Shown: one piece after another, positions 1 through 12,194 of the stretch
How the letters are laid out: each line of letters opens with the position of its first letter
Position numbering within the stretch: position 1 is the first letter of the stretch
Source of the DNA: Kingdonia uniflora
Taxonomy: Eukaryota; Streptophyta; Magnoliopsida; Ranunculales; Circaeasteraceae
NCBI GenBank assembly: GCA_014058105.1
Contig: JACGCM010001844.1
Coordinates: 2,356,001-2,420,000, forward strand
Reading direction: 5' to 3'
Length of the DNA stretch: 64,000 nt
Position numbers and translations under genes: made by a program
The notes under the pieces: generated by a model
What the model saw: the letters and a program-made list of their open reading frames with translations, nothing else
What the model was told of the DNA's origin: nothing
The model's database searches: none

Positions 1-3000
1 ATCTCCAATGTTGAAACTTCATTGTCAAATTCACTTGTTATATGACTTCTGCTGGGATAGATGGCAACGGCCAAGGTTGGCGATGGCTCGGTCTCTGGTT
101 TCGCCGATCCATAGCATATTGTAGCTGAGTTCAAATTCATTATCTTCGCCTGGGAAGTTGGGATCTCATGTGGGTACTTCAAATTGAGTAGGGAGTGTTG
201 CTTCAGTACCATAGGTTAGAAGAAAAGGGGTGCAGCCCGTTGGTTTTCTTAGTGTTATTCGATAGGCCCAGATGACATACTGTAATTTCTGAACCTATCG
301 TCCTTTCTTTGTATTGATACACTTCTTGAGACCGCCGACTATGGTTTTGTTAATTGCTTCGACCTGACCATTCTCTTTGGGGTAATAAGGTGTTGAGGGT
401 GAGAGGATGATGTTGTACTGCTTGAGGAAATTTATGACTTTGTTCCCAACGAATAGCGGACCATTGTTACATCGAATCATATGAGGGCAGTCGAAGAGTG
501 TAATGATGTTTTTCCATAAAAAATTGATGACTTCTTCTTATCTGGCTCAACACAATGGTACGGCTTCGACCCATTTGGTAAAGTAGTCTGCTGCAACAAG
601 GATATTATCTCGGCTACCTGAAGCTTTGGGAAAGGGACCCACAAGGTCGATAGCTTGTCATTTGAATGGCCAAAAGACTTGGCTACAGTGGAGGTCTTGC
701 GAGGGGCAATGTATGTCGTGTGCGTGACGTTGACATTTATCACAATGTTTGGTGTATTCTTCGACTTGCTTCTTCATATTGGGCCAGAATAATCCTTGGG
801 ATACGGCTCGAAGGGCAATAGATCGTCCAGCGGTATAAGCATCGCAGGTACCTTCGTGGAGTTCAACAAGAATTAAAGAGGCTTCGTTTTGAGAAATGCA
901 TCGAATGAGGACCCCATTTGAGGATTTGTGATATAACTCGCGTTTGAGGATTGTGTATCTGCGGCAGTTTTCTAATAGCGACCGTTTTTCTTTAAGATCG
1001 TCTGGGAGGATAGCTTTGTTGAAATAATCGAGGAATGGCGTTTGTCAGCCATCTAGATTGAGATTCTCGCCCCCAGCACTGATGGTATTGACTTCTATCT
1101 GGTCGATACTTGGGCGTTTGAGTACTTCAATTTGGAGAGTGCAGACTCAAACTGGCCTAACATAGCTGCTATGTAGGCAAGGGCATCTGCGTGTCTATTT
1201 TCACCTCAGGGATAGATTTTTTAGAAAAGCGGCCCATGCACTGGCGAACGAGAACAGCATATTCGGCCATGCGACCGTTGGCTTGATTTTTACCTGAGTA
1301 TTATCTTTGGACGAGTTGGGAATCTATGAAAACTACAAGTTCAGGGACACCGAGATCGAGTGCGAGGTCGAGGCCATGGATCAAGGCTTCATACTCAACC
1401 TCATTGTTGGAGTATTCGAAGTTTAACTTAATTGCCTTTTCAATTCGATCATTGGTGGGTGTGACCAGGACGATACCAATCCCCGAACCGTTATGTCCAG
1501 CGGATCTGTCTGTGAAGAGACGCCAACCTATATTAGGGTTCTATGGGTCTGTTAGTTCGGGCTGGTCTTCTGGTAGTTCGTCTTCGTGTTCCTCCCAGTC
1601 GTCATCTTCAACCTGGAAGTCAGTAAGGAAATCGGCTACTGTTTGAGCTTTTTAGGATATTTGCTTCTCAAATGTGATATCATGTTCCCCTAGATAAACA
1701 GACCACTGTTGTACTCGTCTAGATTTTTCTTTCTTGCTAAGAACTTCTCGAAGGGGATAACTTGTTATAACACGGATAGGGTGAGCTTGGAAATATGGTT
1801 TGAGTTTTCGGGAAGTATAGACGAGGGTAAGGAGCAAACGCTCAAGTTTTGTGTATCGAGTTTTTGTAGGTGTTAGAGTTTTGATGATAAAATATACAGG
1901 CTTTTCAATGTTAGATTCGAGTCGAATGAGGACTGAGCTGATAGAAGTGTTAGTGACTGCGAGGTATAAAGAAACCCTTTCAGCTTTGATAGGGGTGTTG
2001 ATGATGGGTGGTCGACCAAGGTATGTTTTAAGTTCGAGGACGGCTTGTTCATAATTGTGTGTCTAATTAATCTCGGGGTTGTTTTTCTTTTTAGTCTTGT
2101 AGACGCCTTGGTCGTGTAAGAGAGAGAAAAGCCAAGCACAACGGTTTAAGGATTTGGAAATGAAATGGTTGAGGGCCACTATTTTACCAGTTACTTTTTG
2201 GACATCTTTTTTGGTTTGGGGTGAAGGCATGTCGATGAGGGCTCGGATATAGGTAGGGTCGATCTTGATACCTCATTTGCTGATGAGTTGACCTAGAAAT
2301 TTGCCAGACGATGCACTAAATTGCCATTTTTCTAGGTTAAGTTTCATGTTGTATGTTCGAAGTATCGAAAAGACTTTGGTTAGGTCCTGGAAGTTGGTTT
2401 GTTTTTGGAGGTTCTTGGATAACATGTAATCGATGTATACTTCGACCGTCTTGCTAAGCAAGGATTTAAACATAGTTGTAACAAGGCATTGGCAAGTAGG
2501 GCCCCCATTTTTAAGGCTGAAGGACTTGTCGTTAAAATAGTAAAGGCCTTGCTCAGTAATAAAAGAAGTTTTAAGTTGATCCTCAGGGAGGAAGGGTACC
2601 TGATTGTAACCCGAAGCTGCCTCCATCATCGATAGTTGCTCATGTCTAGGAATGGCATCTAGGAAGACTGAAATGATCGGGAGGGGGTAGCTGTCTTTCG
2701 GTGTGTGTGTTTGTTGGTCAATGAAGCCGACGCAAATTATGATCTTACCATTCTTTCTAGGAAGTGCAACAATGTTGTATATCCAGTCAACATACTTGAC
2801 TTCCCTGATGAAACCCGCGGCTATAAGTTGCTCGACCTCGAGGCTTACAGTCTCTCGAAGTCATGGTGCCAAATTATGCTTCTTCTGTTTTACTGCTGTG
2901 GAGTGAGGAATGGGGTCGAGGCAATGACAACTAAACTGGGATCGACACCGGGCATCTCCTGAAAAAGTCCATGCGAAGACGTCTTTGTTTGTTCGAAGGA

Positions 3001-3585
3001 TGTCTGTGAGTTTGAGGCGCTCGGCCTCATCTAGAAAGGCTTTGATGAATCTCGACCAGGACCGTCAAGTTCAATATAGACAGTGGGTTTGGTGGGTGAG
3101 ATGGCAGGTGTCGAAGGTATAGGGATAAATGAAGGCAGTGATTACTATGGTAGCTTGACGAGTTTCCGGGTCTAATCGATCTCCGGATGCTCACATGAAC
3201 GGGCGAGACGTTGAGAACCTTTCAAGTTCCATATTCCACAAGGGGTATTGAAACGAAGGGTCTAATGATAAGCCGAAGGCATTACGTGCATGGCATGGAG
3301 CCAGTCGCGCTCAAGAATTTCGAGGTACTTAGATTTCTTATCGATGACAAGAAAATTGGTTTACAATGTAACAGGGCTAGTAGTAATAGGAAGGCTGATT
3401 CTACCAATGGCAACTTCGGAAGCCCCATTAAAACCTTTCAGTTTGACATTGGCGGCAACGATGAGGTCTATTTTGTTCATGGCTTGGACGGTTTGAAGGA
3501 AAAGTACATCGGCTGCACTTCCAGTATCGATAAGCATGGTGTGGAGGATGAGGTGTTCGACCTTAATCATTATGACTAACGGGCT
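1..3585 (-). pseudogene. pol of element 1 (PR-RT-RH-aRH-IN), degenerate
   Basis: Polyprotein for replication and integration. Visible in order on the minus strand: protease with the DTGSAAD active-site motif (about 3570-3360); RT with ASGYNQVP and a catalytic box altered from YIDD to YIDY (about 2460-2420); retroviral-type RNase H ending in TLVYTSRKLKPYFQAHPI (about 1840-1780); a second, archaeal-type RNase H with GSGIGIVLVTP and EYEALIHGLDLAL (about 1560-1370); integrase zinc region with CDKCQRHA (about 745-720) and core DLVGPFPKA, FTKWVEAVP and CNNGPLF. The first two integrase aspartates are around 650 and 470; in the second motif the usual CDNG reads CNNG, so that Asp is lost. Stops and frameshifts are frequent. 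The C-terminus is off the window. Confidence 0.85.
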
Positions 3586-3589
3586 GGAA

Positions 3590-5334
3590 TGAGGAAAATG
3601 AACATGCGAGGTATCGCAGTCGATAAATGAGATACCCTCGGGTTAAGGGCATTGGCTTGATTATGGCAAGAGGGCATGTAACTTCTCCTGGTAAGTGAGT
3701 TTGTAATATTCTTCGACATGCTTGTGTATGCTCTTAGAACGGCTGCTGTCAATATTATTTACTTCGATAAAATTAACTTGGTAGATGTGTACTTCGGCTG
3801 GGTCGGCAGCAGGGGTAGGTTGAGGCTTGAGGTTCGACCCGACTAGGTAGCTTGGGAGGTCGGTGACATACTGATGTAGACAACTCACCTTGAGAATTAT
3901 CTCGAGAGAGTGCTCTAAGGCGAAGCATTTGTTAGTGTGGTGATAGTTACACTTGTGGTTGGCGCAATAGGGTTTGCCTAGTTTGACCTCGATGAGGAAA
4001 GGGATACGCCATATAGGGTCTGCCTGGATCTATGGTAGAAGAGTGCTGATAGGGGCAGTGAGTTTGGGGAGGAGCGGCTTCGATCGTCTTTTGCAAGCTT
4101 CGGTAGTGTCATCAGTATGTGGACGTTTGGGCCCTCAGTCTCATATGAGCTAGGAGTGATCAGGGGTATAGGGGTAGAAGGTGAGCCTTGTCGAAGATTA
4201 TTTAGATTGGTGGTCGAAGGCTACTCCTGTTTATTTAATTTGCGGAGGCGCTCAAGGTCGATATACCCATTGACTTTTGAGACATCTCCTCGAGGGTTCG
4301 TAGTTTGTGGAGGACCAGGTATTCTTTGACACGGCTGTTATCCGGCAAGGCGTTTGAATACGCGAGTACAACATTTGCAAAGTCAAGGTTTTCGACTTTA
4401 CGCGACTCGTCGAGGAAACTCTTGGTGAAGGCCTCAAGGGTTTCACTGGGGGAATTTCTGAAATTGAAAATGGTATCGACTCGGACTTTACGGTTCTTGT
4501 AAAAGCCAAATTGGGTTATGAAGAGGCCGGATAATTGCTCGAAGCTTCGAATCGAGCCATTGGGAAGGTTATGATACCAACGAAGGGGGCTATCCGTAAG
4601 GCTGGTGGGAAAAATTCGACACATCAGGTGGTCATCCGTGGAGTAAAGGCTCAGAGCGTTTTAGAATTCTAGAATATGGGATTGAGGATCGGTGTTGCGA
4701 TATTTACTAATTTTGGGGGCTCTGAAATTTGGAGGCACCTTGATAGCACGATAGGCAGGATGAGGGGGGGGGGATCGATGGGTTCAAGGGTAATGAGGCC
4801 GAGTGTTCGGCGTGTATTCAGTGCTGCGCTCCCTGACACGTTCCCGAGCCGGGCAGCGTTTGGGGTGTAAGGAGAGCAAGATGGATGAAGAGTGGAGTCA
4901 GAGGAGTCCTCCGTGGGATGGATACCAAGATGGATGAAGCCAGTAGGGGGAACAGTAAGGAGAGCACCCTCGGCACCAAGATGGACCGGGGGTACTTCTA
5001 GATGTGGTAGAGGCCCTAGTCGAGCGCGGGCAGACACGCACGACGGGGCGGTTGCTCGAGATGGCAGAAGGGCGTCTAGAGGCTGTAACTGTTACAGCTC
5101 ACATACTTTGTTACGTATATCGTCTATGGCGCAATTTTGTCTGTCGGCGTCATCCAAACGGTGATGCCGTTTGGCCTCAAAATCTTGCTAGTGTTCTTCG
5201 TACTCCTCGCACAATTGCGTTCGGTATCGCTCCTCAGCCTGAGCGAATTACTGAGTAAGAAGGGCTAGCTTGGCAACCACTCCGTCGACAGAGTTGCCGT
5301 CATGGGTGGAAGTTGAGCGGAGGGTGGGGGCCAT
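3590..5334 (-). pseudogene. gag of element 1, degenerate
   Basis: Structural protein of the retrotransposon particle. The N-terminus on the minus strand starts MAPTLRSTST at 5334 and is followed by a charged, probably coiled-coil stretch rich in E, R and Q. A proline-rich linker lies at about 5037-4670. The conserved gag core at about 4624-4235 contains LRWYHNLPNGSIRSFEQL and LGEFL-type segments, typical of the plant retrotransposon gag family. Several stops and frameshifts interrupt it, so it cannot give a full protein. The start was chosen because element B has the same N-terminal peptide at the same distance from its LTR. Confidence 0.75.
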
Positions 5335-5394
5335 TAAACGTAGTTTGTAAGAACTGGAAAAAGAAGGCGCATAGGGGATACTGGTAGGGTGGGA

Positions 5395-5413
5395 AAGCAC
5401 AGGCAATGCCAAA
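5395..5413 (-). other. primer binding site of element 1
   Basis: Immediately after the LTR on the minus strand comes TTTGGCATTGCCTG, the degenerate equivalent of TTTGGTACCGTCTTTG in element B and TTTGGCGCCGTCTGTTGG in element A. This is the expected position and form of a tRNA primer binding site. I do not assign the tRNA. Confidence 0.6.
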
Positions 5414-5810
5414 TGTAGGGGCCTAACTTCATAAGGAGGGGAAGTCGGCTCTTATACCACGGGATTTATCTTCAATCAAAGGGTTTAAGCATATAATCTA
5501 TAGTACAAATAATCTACTGATAATATACTTGCATGGAGGCCTAGAATGGGACACTCCACGACCTCTGGTGAGGATTTTTAAGAGATTCGATATTACTGTG
5601 GAGTAATCAAAGGTTCGAGTACTGGGTAATTTACAGAGTGATCGAAGGTAAACATCAAAGGTTCTGGGGAGAGATTTTGTAACCTCCCCTTGGTTCCCCC
5701 TCCCTCCTATTTATAGAACATAGGAAGGGCTGAGTCACCATGGGAGGTCAAATTACAAGTGTATAAATAATTTTGCAGATATTACAGATTGCGGCTGTCT
5801 TGTTCTAACA
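5414..5810 (-). repeat. 5' LTR of element 1 (397 bp)
   Basis: On the minus strand the LTR starts TGTTAGAAC at 5810 and ends GGCCCCTACA at 5414, directly followed by a primer-binding-like sequence. A TATA-like CTATAAATAGGAGGG segment is present on the minus strand near 5700. The plus-strand LTR of element B (46175-46568) matches it over most of its length, including the block around CTCCCATGGTGACTCAGCCC. That comparison sets the start; the end is set by the CA/PBS junction. Confidence 0.8.
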
Positions 5811-6090
5811 ACTGTACAAATAATTTTTAATTTTGAATATTTAGCTATTTTAGGAATGACGTATTTTATGGTACGATCTTGGTTGAGTATAAATGTAAGG
5901 CGATTGATCGTGTATATTGTTTTAGGAAAGGGAGACATAAATTTTAATTGCAGAAGGTAGAGACAGACATGATGACTGTAGACATTATCACAGAAGTTAT
6001 GATGATACTGTGAGCCAAAAAGATGTACCTATAGAGGTAGTAGGGGTAACTGACACGTGTCTAAAAGAGCCATCATTTCATAAACCAAGG
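5811..6090. other. part of element C between its antisense ORF and its 3' LTR
   Basis: AT-rich, non-coding. It lies between the start of the element 1 LTR and the TATA box of the antisense ORF of element C, and no LTR of the C type is seen in it. I infer that C's 3' LTR was pushed beyond the left edge by the insertion of element 1. Confidence 0.5.
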
Positions 6091-6110
6091 GAGGGTATAA
6101 AAACTCGCCT
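6091..6110 (+). promoter_or_regulatory. TATA-box promoter of the antisense ORF of element C
   Basis: GGTATAAAAACTC at about 6094-6106 is a good plant TATA box, followed by a pyrimidine-rich stretch (CTCTCTTTCCCTC) and an untranslated leader of several hundred bases. It precedes the plus-strand reading frames at 6.7-11.5 kb. The position is what one expects for a separate promoter driving the antisense ORF of a Tat element. No transcript evidence is available from sequence alone. Confidence 0.5.
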
Positions 6111-6732
6111 CTCTTTCCCTCTTAAATTATCTATCGTTATAGAGAGATAAAAAAGTAGTGTAACCAGTGTCTCTAGAGAGAAAAAATGTTTGAGTTCTGA
6201 GTGTAATTTGGTAAAGAAAGCTTCATCGGGTGAGAGAAAATTATTGGAGAAACAACGGGAGCAGTCAATCTCTGTGAAACGTGCGGGTAAAGCAGAAGAT
6301 TATGGATCTTCTAGTACAAGTTAGTAACTTATTCTTTTGTTTTGATTGTATTGTCTAGTATATAGTATATGATGTTATAAGTTTATCGCCGTTGTATGGG
6401 ATTGATTTGGGGATATCAAAGTTGAGAATGTAGGGGCTAAGAACCGATTGGTTACCTATATTTTTACCGTTTTACACAAGATTTGGGTATGGAAACAAAC
6501 TCTAGAGAGAGAAAATTGGTTTTGGAAAAGAAGAGGGAAAGTTAAAAGTGATTTTTTGTTGTTTTGGAAAGTTTAAAAATAAATGCCTTGACTGGGTAAA
6601 AAGTATAGGTGGGGTTATTTTTGTTGTATGTATGGCATATCATGTAATTGTGTAAGTGTTGAATCATAGATATATAAAAAATGATAAAAGATTGTGTATA
6701 TCTGCTGGTCAATGATAAAAATGATAAAGGCC

Positions 6733-7560
6733 ATGAGTAAATTTGTAGTGTCATCTAGTTCTGAGGAAACGTCGTCGTCAGGTAGGGAGGATGATTATAG
6801 TGGTATGGAAGAGATTGTAGATAAGATAGAAGTTACTGTAGGTGTAGAGGATGGAGAGCCCAGTGAAGTAAATAAAGTTATAGAGACAAATGATATAAAG
6901 GTGAAAGATAAATCATTTTTCATATACCCTGAGGGAGTAGATGTAGGGAAGGAATTTTTGAAATTTAAGAAGGTAAAAGGATAGTAGGGAAATTATGTGA
7001 TGGAGCAAGGTCGGCGGTTTAGGACTTACGTACCAGATAAAGGAGAGGAAGGGGTATACTACCAAGTTCTCTGCCAGGATATGTGAAAAAGGAGAAAGGT
7101 TAAGTAAAGATGTAGAAATTTCATACTATAATGGGGCGGGGATAGCAGGCCCGAATGATGGCTTTTTGTGCTATCTGAACCAGGTCATAGATGGCTTTAG
7201 GATTCCTCTGACCTTCATTCAGAAAGAGGTTATGAATATATTGCAATGTTGCCCTGCCCAATTAAATGGGAATGTATTTGAGATGATAAGGGTGTATGAG
7301 GCACTGAATGATTAGTGGAAAAAGAACGGGACTGCAAAGTAGTTTGTAGCAGATGACGTGCTAAAATTTTACAAACTAAAGTATGTCAAAGGTCGTAATA
7401 GCAGTTACCTGTATAGTGACTCTTCTAGGCTAAAGTTTTTTGACTTTTAATATGTGGGTAGACCATAAAATAATTACCTTGTATGGGTAGGGGGCAATTG
7501 TATGCAGGTTCTAGATGAACGAGCGCTCGTCCTGAACCATAAGTATTTGAATCCGAGTAA
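6733..7560 (+). pseudogene. antisense ORF of element C, N-terminal conserved domain
   Basis: First part of the plus-strand ORF carried antisense to element C. A short acidic, serine-rich exon begins MSKFVVSSSSEET (about 6733-6984). From about 7130 to 7510 a conserved domain can be read with stops: FLCYLNQVIDGFRIPL, QLNGNVFEMIRVYEALND, VLKFYKLKYV and WVGGNCMQ. The same motifs occur in the antisense ORF of element A at 51.44-51.09 kb (MNGNMWEV, VLQFYGVKN, WVEGDCLQ). This resembles the plant-specific domain annotated as putative gypsy-type transposon (PF04195); function is unknown. At least three in-frame stops show decay. Confidence 0.6.
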
Positions 7561-7628
7561 GTCACGCCTGCTAGCTTGACTAAACCACTAGTTTTCCTTC
7601 GAGCTACTAACTATTTCCTTATTTTTGT

Positions 7629-10600
7629 TTGTCAAGTCCTGATCCCAAATCTCAACTTGATAACACTAGCTTGTTCGACTGCATAACCTTTGAACAGGTC
7701 GAGTTAAAGTATGTACTTGGTGAGTTAGATATCTGTAGGGATAAAAGGGTAGATTCAAGAGTGCCCAAAGTGCAACGAGCTCACGAGAATCGAGCTATGG
7801 CTGAGAATAAGAATGCCCATCTTCCTCTAGGTGACCTCGCCTGAGCCAGAGAGAGCTTGGGACAAAGGTTGCGAAGGCTAAAAATGTTGGCACTAGAAGT
7901 CTCTCCTTCTACTGTGGTAGTGATCCTAGGAAAAGAGGGCGGTAAGCTTACTGCTGATGGTGTTAAGGGGGAGCATATTGATAGTGAGGTTGATCCTATA
8001 GACACATAAAAGAGGTCGCTGAAGAGAAAACAACATGAGATCGATGGCAGCAACCTCACTCATGCTAAGACTGCAACCAAGTGGAGAGAATTAGAGAATA
8101 AATATTTCAAGATGGCGGGGACCATGCCATAGCTGGTCGAAGATATGTTTCAAGAGCAGACAATGGGTGTACGTACTGATATTCTTTATTTGTTGCATTT
8201 GTGATTGATATATGTCTTACTGATCTTGTGTCATGTATTGTCAGCTCCCAATACTGATGAAGGGTGGTAAAAAAATTATTGAGAAGAGGAGCCAGGAGTT
8301 TGAAGAGCTTACTTACAGGCTCGATGCTCAAACAGCTCGGATGAAGGAGCTCGAGGGGGAGCTCAAGAAAGAGAGAGGATGTAAGGCTGAAGAGTTAAAG
8401 GTTGCTGAAGAGCGGTATGTTAAGTTGTCTAAGTGTAAGGCGACTGTATCACAAGCATTCAGAGTGACCAAGGTTGAAAGTGACCATCTGGTCCAATCTT
8501 ATCGCTAATTTAGGTTTACTATTGTTGATATCGATTTGGGCCGAACTGGCAGATACAAGGATATAGTCTTTGCTTCAGATGCAGAAGACATAGTGGTAGA
8601 GGATGCTGTTGTTCCAGCCAATATACTTGCTTCTCAAACTAAACAAGTCTGAGCTGCTGATAGTAAAGTTGATCCTCTATTTGAGGTAGAGATTGAAAGG
8701 AATCTTTAATCAGTCTATGGTATTCTACTTCAAACTATGCTATTCTATCATGATTTTGATGAGACTATATTCTGTGTGGTCTGAAACTATTAAGTTTGAT
8801 AAACACTTTTTTATTATGCTTTGTTTATATGTATGTATAATAACAAGAAATTTATAATCTGTATAGGAGGTAGAGTGGTTGAGAAAAACTGTTTATGACC
8901 TAGAGAGATTGTTGAGTAGAGCGAGGGATTCCGTGGCTCATATTCAACAGGTACTAAATAAAACTGAGTAGGAGAGAAGGCTACTTAAGTCTAATTCAGA
9001 GAAAAACTTTAAAGAATTATATGACCTTCAGTGTAGATATGCTAAGATAAAAATAGAAAGGGATGAAATTTAAAGAAAATAAGAGGAGATGAGGGTATTA
9101 GTACTTAAATCGAAAGACTTGATTTGTTTTACTGACCTGAGTGATAAAGTTAGGTGTCAAAAACTTTTGGTAGCTTTGACACTGTATTTTAAGGCTGAAG
9201 TAGATAGTGAAGGGTGTTTAAAAGAAGCTTATGTAGAACTTCTGAAGGAAAGGGGTGTAGTTCCTGACCCAGCTCGAGTTATGTTTTTTGCTCAAGAAGC
9301 ATGTAATCGGCATAGTATAGAGGCAAAAAAATGCTCAGCCCGAGCTGGTGTGTTTGTTATATGGGGTAATGTGGGACCCTTACCTGATACTCTTGGCTTT
9401 ATATAGGACCGAAGAGCAATGAGGATTTTATTTTTAGAATAAAGAAAGATCAAATAGAGGTAGAAAGGAAATTATAGGGTGAGGTAAAGGAGTTACATAA
9501 TGTGCTAACGCAAAGTATGGAGCAAAAAATGTCATTAGCAACCAATTGAAAAAAGAAGGCGATTTGAGAGTGTTAGGTGTATTGCAAAAGAAAATGCGCA
9601 AGCATCTACACAGGGCGCACATGCAATTGAGGGAGCATCTGTATTTATCACAAGAAAAGGTCGCAGCTCAAGCGGACCATTAACGTCATATAGAAAGTGT
9701 GATTGAGCTTTATGGAAGGGAGCTGGCGAGGGTAGTGAGCGAATTTGAGAAGTATGTAATGGATTGTGGGAAGGATTTTGATGTAGAGAACGAAAAGGCT
9801 AAAAATATGTAGTTTACAAAAGATGAGGAGGAAAAGGTTGTTGAAAAACCAGTTCCTAGATCAAAATTTTTTTATCAGAAGAGGATTAGGAGGAGGTCAA
9901 GAGCCTGATACCTCGGTCATGGCGAAAGCAACGCCAGCAGTAGGTGGTGACCTTTATAGCTCCTTTGGATGTGCAGGTAGATAGGTCAAAGAGTTTGAGA
10001 GATAGGTAGCAGTCCTCTCATAGCTCAAGAAAGTGAAAGTAAAGTAGTCAAGTTTCTTACTAACTTGCATATGCATTAGATGTTTGTACATTGTTTTGAT
10101 GATAAATAAAATTTGTTTTCTGTGATGATGATATAGATATAAGTAAAGATGTGGATCGATAGTACTCAAGTATTATGTTATTGAGTAAAATTGCTATCTA
10201 TGATATGTAAACTGTTTTGATAAATGAACTAGTATATATGTAAAAGTTAATTGTTGCTGTAGGGTGAACTAGTAGAGGTTTAAAGCAAGTATGAAGCGTT
10301 GCGTGTGTGAAATGAAAATTCAACACTAATCTAAATTTTTATCAGGAAACACTGAAAAGTGCTACTAAATTAAATGAAAAAATAGGGGTGAGAGTAACGA
10401 GAGAGCAAAGTACAGTGGTTCATTTAACCAAACAACTGGAAGATAAGGAGGCTGAACTAGCCATTGTGCTGAAAACAATGGAGGAACTAAAGGAAGTTGT
10501 AAAGAAAAAAAGTTAGATATTGAAAAAGTTTAATATCATGCTAGTAATATTTCAGAAAGAATAACTCGGCAGGAAGCGGAATTCATACCTGCGAGAAGTA

Positions 10601-11501
10601 AGATTGCAGAATTGTTGGCGGTGTTGAAGAAAGAATAAGATAGTGTTAAAGATTTGCAATTTCAGATAAATTCGCTTGAAGAGGAAATAGTCTATGTGCG
10701 AGCAGCTGCGAGGGAGGCAAATGGGCATGCTCGTAAATATGAAGGATTGTGGTATGCTGCTAATCTTAGGGTAAAAGAGTCAGAAGAGGCCCATAATGAA
10801 TAAAATGACTTAATAAAAAAGCAGTGGCTTAAGATGGGGACTTTTGAGGACGTAGTTCAAACTTTGGATTTAAATACTTTAGAGTACCAAATGGAAATTG
10901 GGGAGCTGCGAAGCGCGAAGACAAAGTTGGAGGCTGATCTTGAGAAGGCTGAACTAAAACTTGATGAAGGGGTTGTAGAGAGAAGTCATAATGAGTATGT
11001 GATAGAGGAATCGGTGGCTATGTTAGGACACATGGATGAATTTTTGATGATGATAGAAGCATGTAATAAAGCTATGTTAGATAAAAAATGGGTAATAAAA
11101 GAATACTGTAAAACGTTGGAAAAGATGCTGAATGAGGCTAAGGGAAAAATTATGGAGTTCGTTGTCCCTGGGAGGGTGAAGCGCAAGGCAAGTGATATGC
11201 ATGACAGAGAGATAACTGTAGTGCTCTTCTTTTTTTTATGTTCGAGTTCAAGAGATTAGAAAAAGAAAGAGACACTATTTATGAAAACCTGATCGTAAAT
11301 GGTGTACAATACGATATGCGACTAGTGCGAACTGAGTATCCGGATCATATTATGTCCAAAATTGGTACTCTTACCAAGAGTCAGTTTAAAGAAGGAAGGC
11401 AAATTGTGGCTGGGAGGATACCAGAGCTGATGCGCTTGCGACTTTCTGGGGCTGGGGAAAGTTTGCGTGGCGATGTGCTGTCTGAAAGTTCGAGTGATTG
11501 A
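7629..11501 (+). pseudogene. antisense ORF of element C, coiled-coil C-terminal part
   Basis: Continuation of the antisense ORF in several segments with stops and probable introns. Segment 7629-8130 has basic and acidic runs. 8233-8508 is strongly coiled-coil (EELTYRLDAQTARMKELEGE, then AEERYVKLSKCKATV). 8880-9406 contains another heptad-like stretch and ends with GNVGPLPDTLGF. 10340-11259 is a long Glu/Lys/Leu-rich helix region. 11238-11501 holds a short C-terminal segment ending at TGA near 11501. The segments between (about 8510-8870 and 9950-10330) are AT-rich and intron-like. No catalytic motif is visible. The role of such antisense ORFs in Tat elements is unknown. Confidence 0.5.
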
Positions 11502-11504
11502 GGA

Positions 11505-11880
11505 GGCGTTATGAATGTAAAAAAGGAATTATTCATACTATATCAATTAAAATATAGTAGATAGAGTGCAGTAAAATTTGACTGATAATAGAATGAGTGA
11601 CCTGTACATATTTGTACTAACCTTTTAATAAACCAATTATGGTGTAGAAGTCTATTAGCCGTATTATGGAACTAATAGCCGACCTGTGGTATAATAGAAG
11701 ATTGAATTGTCCAAAGCAATAAGTGACCTGTAATGTAATAGAAGATCAGTTTGGCTGAAGTAACAAATGATCTGTAAGCAACAAACGATCTATATGTAAA
11801 ATGTGGTGAACACACTAGTAACCTGTGACATTAGAAACGTGTTCTGTATATAAAAGTACTTGTATGAGATAACAGAAAAG
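11505..11880. other. degenerate repeat-like non-coding DNA of element C
   Basis: AT-rich, with loosely repeated phrases such as GACCTGT and AATAGAAGAT about every 30-60 bases (TAGCCGACCTGTGG, AGTGACCTGTAATG, ATGATCTGTAAG). It looks like an old minisatellite between pol and the antisense ORF. No coding signal. Confidence 0.4.
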
Positions 11881-11881
11881 T

Positions 11882-12190
11882 ACTGTACTGTAGGGCACCA
11901 AACACAAGTATTTTATTGTTATAAGATTGATGTACAAAAATGTTAGATATAGTAGAAGAGTATAGTATGAACTAGTAGAAAGTAGTCTGATGTAAGGTGA
12001 TCAAGCATAAGTATTTTATTAATGTCAGACTGACGTACACAATGATAAAGATAGTAGAAGATTATTATATGAAATAGTAGAAAGTACTCTGATGTCGGGC
12101 GATCAAACATAAGTATTTCATTTATGTAAGACTGATGTACACAATAATAGAGATTATAGAATAGTACACTGTGATAGAATATTATATGTG
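11882..12190. repeat. 103 bp minisatellite, three copies
   Basis: Three copies start near 11882, 11985 and 12088, a period of about 103 bases. Shared phrases are CTGATGT, CAAGCATAAGTATTT, GACTGATGTACACAAT and AGTAGAAAGTA. Copies are diverged. It lies between the end of pol and the antisense ORF of element C, where Tat/Ogre-type elements commonly hold tandem repeats. Confidence 0.75.
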
Positions 12191-12194
12191 ATAT

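Larger units (their letters stand above)
1..5810 (-). mobile_element. Tat-type Ty3/gypsy element 1 (5' LTR to integrase, runs off left edge)
   Basis: Minus-strand LTR retrotransposon whose 5' LTR is 5414-5810 and whose gag-pol runs down to base 1. The 3' part is outside the window. Domain order gag, protease, RT, RNase H, second RNase H, integrase is that of Ty3/gypsy, and the second RNase H with a GSGIGIVL-type motif is the archaeal-type domain known from Tat elements. It is the same family as element B at 46175-50150: the gag N-termini and LTRs match clearly. It lies inside element C, because the sequence to its right belongs to C's antisense ORF region, so it is the younger insertion. Confidence 0.9.

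Noticed and set aside
1326..2054. Plus-strand open frames opposite element 1 pol
   Set aside because: They are antisense shadows of the RNase H domains, rich in Ser and Arg as expected of such frames, with no promoter or conserved domain.
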